A stretch of 64,000 nt of DNA from Methylobacterium gossipiicola (GTDB lineage: Bacteria; Pseudomonadota; Alphaproteobacteria; Rhizobiales; Beijerinckiaceae): the NCBI RefSeq assembly GCF_900113485.1, contig NZ_FOPM01000006.1, forward strand, positions 1-64,000, given 5' to 3'. The notes beneath the pieces were generated by a model, which saw only the letters and a program-made list of their open reading frames with translations, did not search any database and was not told where the DNA came from. Made by a program: the position numbers and the translations under genes. Of the stretch, positions 41,879 through 52,986 are shown piece by piece. Each line of letters begins with the position of its first letter. Position 1 is the stretch's first letter.

Positions 41879-43909
41879 TCAGGCGGCGTCCGACCGCCGG
41901 TCGAGGAGCGCCGGGAGGGCGCGAAGGTTGAGGGGCTTGGGCAGGAAATCGTCGAAGCCGGCGGCCTGCGCGGCCCGTTCGTCCTCACGCCCGGCATTGG
42001 CCGTGAGGGCCACGAGGTGGAGCCGGCGGGCGCCGCGCGCCGCCTCCAGGGCCCGGATGCGGCGCGCCGTCTCGAGGCCGTCGAGGCCCGGCATACGGAT
42101 ATCCACGAGGGCGAGGTCGAAGCGGCCGTCCTCGAACAGGGCGACGGCTTCGAGCCCGTCGCGGGCCGGCACCACGGTGGCGCCGAGGCGTTCCAGGGCC
42201 TTCGTGGCCAGGAGCGCGTTGATGGGGTTGTCTTCGGCGAGGAGCACCCGGGCGCCCGAGCGGGGCGCCGGTTCCGACGGGGCATCGACGGCGGGCTCCG
42301 CGGCCGCCGAGGGCGAACTTGCCGGCGCCTTCAGTCGGTCGAGGAGGGAGCGGGCGCGCACGGGCTTGATGAGGTAGCCATCGAAGCCCGCGGCCCCCGG
42401 CGCCCCGAATTCCCGTCGATCGAACGGAGAAAGCAGGACGAGGCTGCAGCGCACGCCGTGCCCCTTGGCCGCCCGAGCCAGGGTCCGCACGGTGGAATCG
42501 CCCAGCGACCGGTCGGCGATGACGGCATCGAAGGGCTGGGTCGCGAGGGCCGCGAGGGCGCCCGCCTCAATGGAGACCACCTCGGCGCGCGCCCCCGCGC
42601 GCACCAGGCGGCGGGCGAGATACGGCGCCTGGAACGGCGATTGCGCCACGATGAGCACCCGACGTCCATTGAGGGACACCGGCTCCGGCGGTGGCGCCGA
42701 AGCATCCTCGGCCAAAGGAAGGATGGCCGTGAAGCGGCTGCCCTGCCCCACAAGCGACTCCGTCTCGATCCGTCCGCCCATGCGGGCGACGAGGCGGCGG
42801 GTGATGGCGAGACCGAGGCCCGTGCCCTCGTGGCGGCGGCTGGCGCTGCCGTCGCCCTGCTCGAACTCCTCGAACAGGTGCGGAATCCGCTCGGGCGGAA
42901 TGCCCGGCCCGGTGTCGCGCACCGTGAGGGCGACACCGTCCTCCGTCCGCGCGATCTCGATCCCGACGCCGCCGGTTTGCGTGAATTTCACGGCGTTGCC
43001 CGCGAGGTTGACGAGGATCTGCCGCACGCGGTCGGCGTCGCCGATCACCGCGCCCGCGAAATCCTCGCCCAGATCGAGGGCGATCTCGATGCCCTTGTCC
43101 TGAGCCCGGGGCGCCAGGAGTTCGACGACGCCCTCCGCGAGGGCCGCGAGGTCGAAGGGCGCGGCGGCGAGGTCGAGGCGGCCCGACTCAATCCGCGAGA
43201 AATCCAGGATGCCGTCGATGAGCGACAGGAGGGCCTTGCCGGAGGTCCGCACCGCCTCGACGTAGGTGCGCTGCTCGGCGTCGAGGCCGGTGTCGAGGAC
43301 GAGATCGGCCATTCCGAGGATGCCGTTGAGCGGCGTGCGGAATTCGTGGCTGACGGTGGCGAGGAAGCGGGATTTCGCGACGTTGGCCGCCTCGGCGCGG
43401 CTCAGGGCCTCGTCGAGGGACCGGGCGGCTTCGATCCGGCCGGTGATGTCCGAGCCGGCATGCAGCCATTGGGTTTGGCCGTCGGAGCCGACGACCGGCA
43501 TCTCGATGAAGGAGAACCAGCGTGGCGGCCCGTTCACGGGCGCGAGGCGCCGCTCGATCCGTCGCACCCCGTCGGGGCCTTCCGCCATCGGGCCATGCTC
43601 GAGGCAGGGCACCTCCACGGTGGACCCGACGAGGGCGAAGGCATCCGTGCCGACGAGGCATCCGAATCCCGCATTGGCGAAGGTGATCCGCCCCAGGGAA
43701 TCGCGTTGCACGATGAGTTCGGTGGTCGCCTCCACGAGGGAGCGGTACCGCTCCTCGCTCTCGGCGATCCGCCGGACGCGGTCGCGCAGACGCTCGATCT
43801 CAGCCCCCTCCCCCGGTGAAGGGCGTCCGCCCTGGAGCGTCCGGCACAGGAGAAACGCGACGGTCACGACCAGGACCGCCACGAGGAGCAGAAGAGTCTG
43901 GCTGGTCAT
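41879..43909 (-). CDS. Hybrid sensor histidine kinase with two receiver domains
   Basis: The protein is 676 aa from MTSQTLLLLVAVLVVTVAFL, an N-terminal membrane anchor. A PAS-type sensor follows (about 50-170, HAGSDITGRIEAARSLDEAL at its end), then HisKA with phosphoacceptor VSHEFRTPLNGILGMA, and HATPase (ILVNLAGNAVKFTQTGG N-box, RDTGPGIPPERI and GTGLGLAITRRLV). Receiver 1 (VLIVAQSPFQ...VIADRSLG) lacks the acidic pair and looks degenerate. Receiver 2 is complete (VLLAEDNPINA, LALVDIRMPG, PKPL). No response regulator or output gene is adjacent; the signal is unknown. Confidence 0.9.
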   Translation of the reverse strand: MTSQTLLLLVAVLVVTVAFLLCRTLQGGRPSPGEGAEIERLRDRVRRIAESEERYRSLVEATTELIVQRDSLGRITFANAGFGCLVGTDAFALVGSTVEVPCLEHGPMAEGPDGVRRIERRLAPVNGPPRWFSFIEMPVVGSDGQTQWLHAGSDITGRIEAARSLDEALSRAEAANVAKSRFLATVSHEFRTPLNGILGMADLVLDTGLDAEQRTYVEAVRTSGKALLSLIDGILDFSRIESGRLDLAAAPFDLAALAEGVVELLAPRAQDKGIEIALDLGEDFAGAVIGDADRVRQILVNLAGNAVKFTQTGGVGIEIARTEDGVALTVRDTGPGIPPERIPHLFEEFEQGDGSASRRHEGTGLGLAITRRLVARMGGRIETESLVGQGSRFTAILPLAEDASAPPPEPVSLNGRRVLIVAQSPFQAPYLARRLVRAGARAEVVSIEAGALAALATQPFDAVIADRSLGDSTVRTLARAAKGHGVRCSLVLLSPFDRREFGAPGAAGFDGYLIKPVRARSLLDRLKAPASSPSAAAEPAVDAPSEPAPRSGARVLLAEDNPINALLATKALERLGATVVPARDGLEAVALFEDGRFDLALVDIRMPGLDGLETARRIRALEAARGARRLHLVALTANAGREDERAAQAAGFDDFLPKPLNLRALPALLDRRSDAA

Positions 43910-44164
43910 GCGTCTCTCCCCGACGCGACCGGAACGGCCTATCCGCGACGTCGGGCCACGATGCCGACGGGGTTTGAACGACGGCTTTCGAAAGAGGCTT
44001 AAGCATTCCCTGCCGCAAGGCATCGGATTGGAGACGCTCGAAGACCGCCGGCGTGGGGGGCGCCGAAGGCCGCCCGCGCTTCACGGGCCGGTCCCGATGG
44101 TGTAGGCGCGACGGCTCCACCCAAAAGCCCGCGATCCGGGCCGGCCGCGAGAGCGCAAGCGCCC

Positions 44165-45025
44165 ATGACCGAACCGAGCCCCGTTACCGCCCCCGCCCAG
44201 GCCCGCATCGCCGCGACCTTCGCCCGCTGCCGGGCGGAGGGCCGCGCGGCCCTCGTCACCTATGTGATGGCGGGCGACCCCGACCCGGAAACCTCCCTCA
44301 AGGTGCTGGAGGCCCTGCCGGCCTCGGGCGCCGACATCGTCGAATTCGGCCTGCCCTTCACCGATCCCATGGCCGACGGTCCGGCGATCCAGGCGGCCGG
44401 CCTGCGGGCGCTCAAAGCCGGCCAGGGCGTCGACAAGACCCTCGACCTCGTGCGCCGCTTCCGGGCCGGCAACGCCGAGACGCCCGTGATTCTGATGGGC
44501 TACTACAATCCGATTCACACCTACGGCGTCGCGCGCTTCCTCGACGACGCCGTGGTGGCGGGCATCGACGGCCTCATCGTGGTCGATCTGCCGCCGGAGG
44601 AAGACGACGAGCTGTGCCTGCCGGCGCTCGCCAAGGGCCTCGCCTTCATCCGCCTCGCGACGCCGACCACGGACGAGAAGCGCCTGCCCGCCGTCCTCGC
44701 AAACACCGCCGGCTTCGTCTATTACGTCTCGATCACCGGCGTCACCGGCACGGCGACGCCGGATTTCGGCAAGGTGGCCGACGCCGTCGCGCGCATCCGG
44801 CGTCACACCGATCTGCCCGTCGTCGTCGGCTTCGGCGTGCGGACGGGAGCGGATGCCGCCGCCATCGCGCGGGGAGCGGACGGCGTGGTGGTCGGCTCGG
44901 CCCTCATCGACGTCCTGCGGAGCAGCCTCGATGCCGAAGGCCGCGCGCAGGCCAGCACCGTGGACGCCGTGAGCGCCCTCGTGCGCGACCTCGCGGCGGG
45001 CGTACGCCGGGCGGCCGAAGTCTGA
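44165..45025 (+). CDS. trpA: Tryptophan synthase alpha subunit
   Basis: The protein is 286 aa. It cleaves indole-3-glycerol phosphate to indole, which is passed to TrpB. Family signatures are [39 protein letters not shown] with the catalytic Asp region, [25 protein letters not shown] and [12 protein letters not shown] (phosphate binding). trpB is not in the window. It is followed after 34 bp by accD and then folC, the usual trpA-accD-folC order of alphaproteobacteria. Confidence 0.96.
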   Translation: MTEPSPVTAPAQARIAATFARCRAEGRAALVTYVMAGDPDPETSLKVLEALPASGADIVEFGLPFTDPMADGPAIQAAGLRALKAGQGVDKTLDLVRRFRAGNAETPVILMGYYNPIHTYGVARFLDDAVVAGIDGLIVVDLPPEEDDELCLPALAKGLAFIRLATPTTDEKRLPAVLANTAGFVYYVSITGVTGTATPDFGKVADAVARIRRHTDLPVVVGFGVRTGADAAAIARGADGVVVGSALIDVLRSSLDAEGRAQASTVDAVSALVRDLAAGVRRAAEV

Positions 45026-45059
45026 CCCGATTCCCGGAACATTCAAGGACGGCATCACG

Positions 45060-45965
45060 ATGATGGTTGAGCCGATGAACTGGATCTCGGAGGTCGTGCG
45101 CCCCAAGATCAAGACCCTGTTCAAGCGGGAGACCCCAGAGAACCTCTGGGTCAAGTGCCCCGATACCGGCCAGATGGTGTTCCACAAGGAGGTGGAGAGC
45201 AACCATTGGGTCATTCCCGGCTCCGAGCATCACCTCAAGATGAGCGCCCGCGCCCGCTTGAAGATGATGTTCGACGAGGGCACCTGGATCGATGTCCCCC
45301 TCCCGGACGTCGCCGCCGATCCGCTCAAGTTCCGGGACGAGAAGCGCTACGCCGACCGTCTCAAGGATGCCCGCGCCAAGACCGGCATGCCCGACGCCTT
45401 CAAGATCGGTTTCGGCCGCGTCGGCGGCCTGCCCATGACCCTGGCGGCCCAGGACTTCGCCTTCATGGCCGGGTCCCTCGGCATGGCGGCGGGCGAGGCT
45501 TTCGTGCGCGGCGCCGAGACGGCCCTCGACAAGCGCACACCCTACATCCTGTTCTCGGCCTCCGGCGGCGCCCGCATGCAGGAAGGCATCCTCTCCCTCA
45601 TGCAGATGCCCCGCACCACCGTGGCGATCCGCAGGCTGAAGGCGGCCCGGCTTCCTTACATCGTGGTGCTGACCAATCCGACCACGGGCGGCGTCACCGC
45701 GTCCTACGCCATGCTGGGCGACGTGCATCTGGCCGAACCCGGCGCGCTCATCTGCTTTGCCGGCCCGCGCGTCATCGAGCAGACCATCCGCGAAAAACTG
45801 CCCGATGGATTCCAGCGTTCGGAATACCTGTTCGAGCATGGCATGATCGATCAGGTCGTCCACCGGCACGCCCTCAAGGAGACCATCACCCGCCTGTGCG
45901 GTCTCCTCATGAATCAGGACGCGCCCTTGTCCCCCCGGCCGGCCCCCATGGCCGAACCGGCTTGA
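45060..45965 (+). CDS. accD: Acetyl-CoA carboxylase carboxyltransferase beta subunit
   Basis: The protein is 301 aa. It transfers the carboxyl group from biotin to acetyl-CoA, forming malonyl-CoA with AccA. Crotonase-fold motifs are [20 protein letters not shown] and [20 protein letters not shown]; the C-terminus [19 protein letters not shown] is typical. The N-terminal zinc ribbon of E. coli AccD (four Cys) is degenerate: [20 protein letters not shown] keeps only one Cys, as is common in Rhizobiales relatives. Start codons at 45060 and 45063 are adjacent ATGs. Confidence 0.96.
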   Translation: MMVEPMNWISEVVRPKIKTLFKRETPENLWVKCPDTGQMVFHKEVESNHWVIPGSEHHLKMSARARLKMMFDEGTWIDVPLPDVAADPLKFRDEKRYADRLKDARAKTGMPDAFKIGFGRVGGLPMTLAAQDFAFMAGSLGMAAGEAFVRGAETALDKRTPYILFSASGGARMQEGILSLMQMPRTTVAIRRLKAARLPYIVVLTNPTTGGVTASYAMLGDVHLAEPGALICFAGPRVIEQTIREKLPDGFQRSEYLFEHGMIDQVVHRHALKETITRLCGLLMNQDAPLSPRPAPMAEPA

Positions 45966-46086
45966 GCCCCGACCCGGTTCACGCCGGCTCGCCAGCGTGA
46001 ACCAAGTCGGTTTTGATGTATCGCGGGTTTTCACGCAAAACCGGCGGCCACTTTTGCGAAACCCGCTCACCGACGCGACGCCGCCC

Positions 46087-47412
46087 ATGGATTCCTCAGA
46101 CGCGCTCATGGCGCGCTTCCTCGCCCTGCACCCGCGCACCATCGACCTGTCGCTCGGTCGCATCGAGCGCCTGCTCGAACGCCTCGGCCATCCCGAGCGC
46201 AAACTGCCGCCGGTGATCCACGTCGCCGGCACCAACGGCAAGGGCTCCACCATCGCGTTCATGCGGGCGATCCTCGAAGCCGGGGGGCTGGCCGCCCACG
46301 TCTACACCTCGCCCCACCTCGTGCGTTTCCACGAACGCATCCGCATCGGAGCCGTGGGGGGCGGACACTACGTCCCCGAGGAGCGGCTGGCCGACGCCCT
46401 CGCCCGCTGCGAGGCCGCCAATGACGGCGAGCCGATCACGGTGTTCGAGATCACCACGGCGGCGGCCTTCCTGCTGTTCTCGGAATCCCCCGCCGACGTG
46501 CTCCTCCTCGAGGTCGGCCTCGGCGGGCGGGTGGACGCCACCAACGTCATCGACCGGGTGGCCTGCGCCGTGGTCACCCCCATCGGCCGCGACCATGCCG
46601 AGTATCTCGGCGATACCGTCGAGGCCGTGGCCACGGAGAAGGCCGGCATCTTCAAGGCCGGGTGTCCGGCGGTGATCGCCGCGCAGGATTATGCGGAAGC
46701 CGATGCCGTCCTGTGTCGGATCGCGGAATCCGTCGGGGCCACCCCGGTCCAGGTCGGCAACCAGGATTTCTCCGTCCATGCCGAGCGCGGGCGCCTCGTG
46801 TTCCAGGACGAGATCGACCTGTTCGATCTGCCGCGTCCGCGCCTCAACGGCCGCCACCAGCTCACCAATGCGGGCACGGCCATCGCGGCCCTGCGGGCGG
46901 CGGGCTTCGGCGATATCGGCACGGCCGCCATCGAAGCGGGTCTCGGCTCCGTCGATTGGCCCGGCCGCCTCCAGCGCCTCAGCCGGGGCCGCCTGTCCGA
47001 GCTCGTGCCGGCGGGCGCGGAGCTGTGGCTCGACGGCGGCCACAACATCGACGGCGGCCGCATCCTCGCCGCCGCCATGGCCGATCTCGGCGAACGCGGC
47101 GACGTCCCCCTCGTCCTCGTCGTGGGCCTTCTTGGCACAAAAGATGCCGAGGGCTTCCTGCGCAACTTCGTCGGCCTCGCCCGAACCCTGATCGCCGTGC
47201 CTATCGCCGGCCAGATGGCGGCTCGTCCGGCCGAGGAAGTGGCGCAGATCGCCGCCGAGGTCGGCCTCGAAGCCCAGGTGGCGTCGAGCGTCGAGGCGGC
47301 CCTCGAGGGCCTGAGCACCGCGACCTTCACCTCCCCTCCCCGCATCCTCATCTGCGGCTCGCTCTACCTCGCCGGTGCCGTCCTGACGGCCAACGGAACT
47401 CCGCCAACCTGA
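46087..47412 (+). CDS. folC: Folylpolyglutamate/dihydrofolate synthase
   Basis: The protein is 441 aa from MDSSDALMARFLALHPRTID. Mur-ligase-type ATPase signatures are IHVAGTNGKGSTIAFMRAIL (P-loop), HVYTSPHLVRFHERIRI, VLLLEVGLGGRVDATNVID and ELWLDGGHNIDGGR. It adds glutamate to dihydropteroate and extends the polyglutamate tail of folates. The longer frame from 45997 is not used because the family begins near this Met. It is third in the trpA-accD-folC group. Confidence 0.95.
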   Translation: MDSSDALMARFLALHPRTIDLSLGRIERLLERLGHPERKLPPVIHVAGTNGKGSTIAFMRAILEAGGLAAHVYTSPHLVRFHERIRIGAVGGGHYVPEERLADALARCEAANDGEPITVFEITTAAAFLLFSESPADVLLLEVGLGGRVDATNVIDRVACAVVTPIGRDHAEYLGDTVEAVATEKAGIFKAGCPAVIAAQDYAEADAVLCRIAESVGATPVQVGNQDFSVHAERGRLVFQDEIDLFDLPRPRLNGRHQLTNAGTAIAALRAAGFGDIGTAAIEAGLGSVDWPGRLQRLSRGRLSELVPAGAELWLDGGHNIDGGRILAAAMADLGERGDVPLVLVVGLLGTKDAEGFLRNFVGLARTLIAVPIAGQMAARPAEEVAQIAAEVGLEAQVASSVEAALEGLSTATFTSPPRILICGSLYLAGAVLTANGTPPT

Positions 47413-47527
47413 GCTCGGCCCGGGGAGCAGCCTCTTCCCCCGGCAAGTGTGACCGCCACGCTACATCTTGGCTGTGGAAAGTCGGATAGCTTGCCCAGCG
47501 ATCGGGCAACTCGCTGGGGATCAAAAA

Positions 47528-48412
47528 ATGAAAAAGCTTCTGACGTCTTTCGCAGCCTTCACGGCTCTCACGGCCGCCGCCTCGGCCGCCGACCTTCCGC
47601 GCCGCGCCGCGCCGCCGGTGTTCGTGCCGGTGCCGGTCTTCACCTGGACGGGCTTCTACGCCGGTTTCAACGCCGGTTACGCCTTCGACGCCGGCAGCTT
47701 CGACGGCACCACCGCCGTGGTTGCCTCCGGCGCTTCGGGCATCTTCCGCAACCCCGGCCTCGTCGGCGGCAACGGCGCGGTGATCTACTCCGACCGCAGC
47801 TCGCAGGAAGGCTTCACGGGCGGTGGCCAGATCGGCTACAACTACCAGTTCACCCCGGGCTCCGGCGTCGTGGTCGGTATCGAAGCCGACGCTCAGTACG
47901 TCGATTTCGGTCGCAACCGTGGTCGTAACGCCGCCTTCATCGGCACCCCGAACCCGGACCTGACGTTCATCAACCCGAACGGCCTGTCCAGCCTCGACTT
48001 CTTCGGCACCGTGCGCGGCCGCATCGGTTACGCCTTCGATCGCGTCCTGTTCTACGGCACCGGCGGCTTCGCCTACGGCTCCGGCAGCGCCGACCGTTCG
48101 TTCGGCGGCTTCCGCGGCAACGACAGCTTCCGCACCGGCTACGCTGCCGGCGGTGGCATCGAGTACGCTCTCCCGACCGACTCGTTCCTGAACTTCTTCC
48201 GTTCGTCCGCCGTGACGCTGAAGGTCGAAGGTCTGTACGTGAACCTCGACCGCACCGCTGCCAGCGATGTGTTCGCCGTCTCGAACAGCACCGGCCTGCA
48301 GTTCCGTACCAACACCCCCTACGCCACCACCACCGTCGGCAACACCCGTGGCCGCGACACCGAGTTCGCCGTCATCCGCGCCGGCCTGAACTACAAGTTC
48401 GGCTCGTACTAA
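47528..48412 (+). CDS. Outer membrane beta-barrel protein (Omp25/Hbp-like)
   Basis: The protein is 294 aa from MKKLLTSFAAFTALTAAASA, a Sec signal peptide. The mature part begins with DLPRRAAPP and WTGFYAGFNAGYAFDAG, the alphaproteobacterial Omp25/Omp31/heme-binding porin pattern. Alternating beta strands follow (FTGGGQIGYNYQFTPGSGVV, GRIGYAFDRVLFYGTGGFAY), and the gene ends with an aromatic-containing terminal strand (AGLNYKFGSY). It is an abundant surface protein of Rhizobiales; the strong terminators that follow fit high expression. Confidence 0.88.
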   Translation: MKKLLTSFAAFTALTAAASAADLPRRAAPPVFVPVPVFTWTGFYAGFNAGYAFDAGSFDGTTAVVASGASGIFRNPGLVGGNGAVIYSDRSSQEGFTGGGQIGYNYQFTPGSGVVVGIEADAQYVDFGRNRGRNAAFIGTPNPDLTFINPNGLSSLDFFGTVRGRIGYAFDRVLFYGTGGFAYGSGSADRSFGGFRGNDSFRTGYAAGGGIEYALPTDSFLNFFRSSAVTLKVEGLYVNLDRTAASDVFAVSNSTGLQFRTNTPYATTTVGNTRGRDTEFAVIRAGLNYKFGSY

Positions 48413-48446
48413 GCCGAACCGCTTCCGGTCTTACGGAACTTGGGAT

Positions 48447-48466
48447 GCCCGGCCGAAAGGCCGGGC
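48447..48466 (+). terminator. Terminator hairpin after the porin gene
   Basis: GCCCGGCC-GAAA-GGCCGGGC is a perfect 8-bp GC stem with a stable GNRA tetraloop, followed by TTCCTTCGTT. It lies 35 bp after the porin stop codon and is a good intrinsic terminator candidate. Confidence 0.8.
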
Positions 48467-48487
48467 TTCCTTCGTTCGAGGGGGGCT

Positions 48488-48527
48488 CAAACGAAAGGCC
48501 CGGCGCTCACGCGCCGGGCCTTTCGTT
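48488..48527. terminator. Bidirectional terminator hairpin
   Basis: AAACGAAAGGCCCGGCGC at 48488-48505 pairs perfectly with 48510-48527 around the loop TCAC. The stem has 18 bp with A/T-rich ends on both sides, so it can terminate transcription in either direction. Confidence 0.8.
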
Positions 48528-48922
48528 TGCGGCCTCCACCGGGCGAACCATACGCCCCTCCGGAACCCGCACCCCGTTTGAGATCGGCACGGGCCCCCAG
48601 GGGCGATGACCGCCCGAGCGCCGGTTCGGCAAGCAAGACCGGAGAGAAACGATGGGGAAAGCGAAACGTGGCGTTCTGGAACGTGGCCGTGCCCAGGTCG
48701 TCCCGCTCATGGGGCCGGACCAGGGACATCGCATTCATGCTCAGTGACATCGACGAGCCGAGACGGAGCCCTCGAAACGCGACCGATCCCTGAAATGGGA
48801 TCGGCCTCGGATGATCCGGCTCACAAGAACTCCGTTCGCTTCCCTCGGAATGGCGGAGTTCGGTTGTCTTTCAGCGCCTCACCCGCAGTCCAGAGGCCGC
48901 CCTCAACCGAGCGGACGCGGCG
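48528..48922. other. Intergenic region with palindromic repeat
   Basis: No supported gene is seen; the open frames in this stretch lack domains. The segment 48828-48863 (AACTCCGTTCG...GCGGAGTT then CGG) is an imperfect palindrome that aligns along its length with 52888-52923, so both look like copies of a dispersed palindromic repeat. Confidence 0.45.
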
Positions 48923-49153
48923 TCAGGCGTGCTCGCGCAGGGCAACGGCCTCGGGGGCCATGCCGAATCGATCGGCGAGGTGCCAGCGGAGTTCGCGGGC
49001 CGAATGATAATTGTAAGAGGTATCGATGAGGTGGCTCAGATCCATCGCCTGGGAACCGCGCGTCGCGGTCTTCTTCAGACGATCCACCCGAAAGGTCGCC
49101 GCGTCGGTGACGGGCGAACGGACGCCGCGGCGCCGGGTATATTCGAACAACAT
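48923..49153 (-). CDS. Small hypothetical protein
   Basis: The protein is 76 aa from MLFEYTRRRGVRSPVTDAAT. It is basic and helical with a C-terminal segment DTSYNYHSARELRWHLADRF. It has no recognised family, signal or membrane segment. The coding frame is plausible but the ribosome-binding site is weak. The alternative start at MDLSHLIDT (about 40 aa) is equally possible. Confidence 0.4.
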   Translation of the reverse strand: MLFEYTRRRGVRSPVTDAATFRVDRLKKTATRGSQAMDLSHLIDTSYNYHSARELRWHLADRFGMAPEAVALREHA

Positions 49154-49343
49154 ATGTTTTCTTGTGTACTTTCTCGTGTCGTGAGGTATAGGGTTCCTAG
49201 AGCGGGACCGGGAACGTTCTACGGGGTTGCGGAGCACGAATCGGTGAGCCGTTTTTCTGAAATCGGCGCCACGTCGATTGGCGATGAAGGGCTCGCCCTG
49301 GAGCCGGAGGTGACGCCAGCCCTGTGGGCTGGCGCCGAAGCCG

Positions 49344-49553
49344 TCAGGCCGCCTGGAGGTTGCCGGCGGAATCCTTGCCGCTGCGCTTATCCGTCTGGAT
49401 CTCGTAGGAGACCTTCTGGCCCTCGATGAGGTTACGCATGCCCGCCCGCTCGACGGCGGAGATGTGAACGAAGACGTCCTTGCCGCCATCGTCAGGCTGG
49501 ATGAAGCCGTAGCCCTTGGTCTCGTTGAACCATTTCACAGTGCCGGTATTCAC
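49344..49553 (-). CDS. Cold-shock domain protein
   Basis: The protein is 69 aa, starting at GTG 49553 (encoding M-N-T-G-T-V-K-W-F) with AGGA about 8 nt upstream. The frame extends to an ATG at 49586, but the CSD family starts just before the RNP region. [18 protein letters not shown] holds RNP-1 and [10 protein letters not shown] holds RNP-2. It binds single-stranded RNA/DNA and melts mRNA structure. A long 5' leader with a hairpin precedes it, consistent with the post-transcriptional control common in csp genes. Confidence 0.9.
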   Translation of the reverse strand: MNTGTVKWFNETKGYGFIQPDDGGKDVFVHISAVERAGMRNLIEGQKVSYEIQTDKRSGKDSAGNLQAA

Positions 49554-49627
49554 GTATAGATCCTCGTATCGTTCGTCGATCTTCACCCGCCATCCAAAGG
49601 ATGTCGATGCGAAGACCCTCTTCTAAA

Positions 49628-49654
49628 ACGTCCTGACGGGGATCAGCAGGACGT
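49628..49654 (-). promoter_or_regulatory. Hairpin upstream of the cold-shock gene
   Basis: On the minus strand ACGTCCTG (49654-49647) pairs with CAGGACGT (49635-49628) around an 11-nt loop and is followed by TTT. It is either a terminator for upstream transcription or a structured element in the csp 5' leader. Confidence 0.45.
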
Positions 49655-49964
49655 GAAACGCTTTGTCTTACAAGCGCCCGGCTCACCGATACCCGCTGCA
49701 TGCACATGTAGTCGCTTCATGCGGCGGCAACAAGGCGTCTCGGTCGATGGAAACGCGCCGACCTCCCGCGAGACGCTGGGAGCCCCCTGCGGCACGGGCG
49801 CCAAGTGCTGGGCATCCGGCACCACACGGTGCATATGTGAGTTGGAGTTCAAGCGGCGAGAGTCGCCCACGAATATCGTCATCCGACCCCGCCTCGCCCG
49901 CGGGGAACCCATTGCGGACCGGCGCTGACGTGAGCGACTCGATGACGATGCGGTTAGGCGGTTC
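49655..49964. other. Intergenic region upstream of cold-shock gene
   Basis: This stretch is the upstream part of the divergent region between the cold-shock gene and the gene at 49965. Open frames here have no recognised product. Promoters for both genes are expected, but no clear box pair is visible. Confidence 0.35.
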
Positions 49965-50354
49965 ATGGCGGGCATCTCGGTTTCCCTCGAAGGCGCGAAT
50001 ATCCAGCTGTCCTTCCAGAAGGACGATCAGGCGACGGCGGTGGTGATGGATGCACGGGCCGCCCGCGCCCTGGTCCGGGCCGTCGGTCACCTCCTCACGG
50101 CCATCGACGAGCCGGACGATGCCGATGGGCCGGATGACCTCGGCGACGAGGATCTGGCGATGCTCGAAGTCACATCCTCGGTCATCGAGGTGGGGACGGA
50201 TGAGCAAGGCCAGGCCGTCGTCGCCCTGCAGGCCGGCGCCCTGCCGCCGTTCCAACTCCGCCTCACGGACGAAGAGGCCCGTCACGTGGCGACGAGCCTC
50301 TCGGAAATCCTGAGTGCCCCCCGCGATGTCAGGGCATCTCATGGGGATCACTAG
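49965..50354 (+). CDS. Conserved-looking hypothetical protein
   Basis: The protein is 129 aa from MAGISVSLEGANIQLSFQKD. It is acidic, with a soluble alpha/beta character (TAVVMDARAARALVRAVGHL, then TSSVIEVGTDEQGQAVVALQ and PPFQLRLTDEEARHVATSLS). No signal peptide or named domain is seen. Codon bias is strong throughout, so it is a real gene; the function is unknown. It stands alone, convergent with the proline-rich gene 22 bp downstream. Confidence 0.65.
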   Translation: MAGISVSLEGANIQLSFQKDDQATAVVMDARAARALVRAVGHLLTAIDEPDDADGPDDLGDEDLAMLEVTSSVIEVGTDEQGQAVVALQAGALPPFQLRLTDEEARHVATSLSEILSAPRDVRASHGDH

Positions 50355-50375
50355 AACGCCCGGCGTCGGGCGACG

Positions 50376-50594
50376 TCACATCCGAACGCCCGGATCCGTC
50401 GGAACGCCCGGGAGATAATCCGGCTCGGAACCGGGCCCCCCCGGTGCGTCGATTCCGGGATCGTTGACGGGATAGGGCGTGCGGGGACCGGTCGGCCCGA
50501 TATCGGGTTGTTCATCGGGCGGAGGCGGCGCCGGGAGATCTCCGGGAATACCGCCGGGCAAGGGTTCGGGGATCGGTAGGCCGGGATTGGCCAT
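50376..50594 (-). CDS. Small proline-rich hypothetical protein
   Basis: The protein is 72 aa from MANPGLPIPEPLPGGIPGDL. It is very rich in Pro and Gly with repeated P-x-x-P and D-P-G segments, and is predicted to be disordered. GCAGGAGAG 6-8 nt upstream is a strong Shine-Dalgarno, which supports translation from this ATG. Short proline-rich proteins of this type are common in Methylobacterium, but their function is unknown. Confidence 0.6.
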   Translation of the reverse strand: MANPGLPIPEPLPGGIPGDLPAPPPPDEQPDIGPTGPRTPYPVNDPGIDAPGGPGSEPDYLPGVPTDPGVRM

Positions 50595-50688
50595 TCGGAC
50601 TCTCCTGCAAAGGGCTGTGTCGACCAACACCAGCCCCCTGCGGCGGGTTCCGAGGGCCCGGGCGGGGCTCCCAGTCGATGCGCAAACC

Positions 50689-50967
50689 TCAGCGCCTGGC
50701 CGCCGCCTTCTGAACCCGGGCTTTTTCCGGCACCGTATCGGCGAACAGTTCCGAAAGTCGGCGCTGGTCGAGGCCACGCGTCACATCGCGGTCGGGCGCA
50801 TGTTTGCGCACATCGATGGAGCCCGTGGTCACCGGGTCGGGAATCGACGCGACGGGCCAGGTCGGGGCTGCAGGCTCACGCTGCAGGCGCATGGTCCAAT
50901 GGGCTGCGGTGGAGAGCGCGGCGATGGCGAGGATCGCCTTGATGCCACCCGTGAGGAGGCGTCTCAT
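50689..50967 (-). CDS. Small membrane-anchored hypothetical protein
   Basis: The protein is 92 aa from MRRLLTGGIKAILAIAALST, one N-terminal membrane helix or uncleaved signal (about residues 4-24). A periplasmic tail of about 65 residues follows (ASIPDPVTTGSIDVRKHAPD...). A GTG ten codons upstream is an alternative start. No family is recognised. Confidence 0.5.
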   Translation of the reverse strand: MRRLLTGGIKAILAIAALSTAAHWTMRLQREPAAPTWPVASIPDPVTTGSIDVRKHAPDRDVTRGLDQRRLSELFADTVPEKARVQKAAARR

Positions 50968-51246
50968 GATGGTTGGCCCGAGGCTACGCAGTGACACGGA
51001 GCCGGTTCCCCGGCCTGGGTCTATACTCGCGTAGGATCGTTAAGGGACCGCTTTCGCCAACATCTCCGATCCATCCCGGATCAGGCCATCGCGGGACTTG
51101 CAGAGTCGAATTGTCCCCGGGCCGCACCACGCGCAACCTTCAGCCCCGACGAGGGCCGGGACCTCGATGCGGCTGCCCCGCCACAGGCCGGCCCTCCGCC
51201 GTCGCGCCGCGGGACATCGCTCCGCGGCGCAGCTGTCCCAAGCCCT

Positions 51247-52986
<1,740 letters not shown>

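Noticed and set aside
48606..49007. 133-aa open frame between porin and small gene
   Set aside because: It overlaps the dispersed palindrome, has no domain and weak third-position bias.
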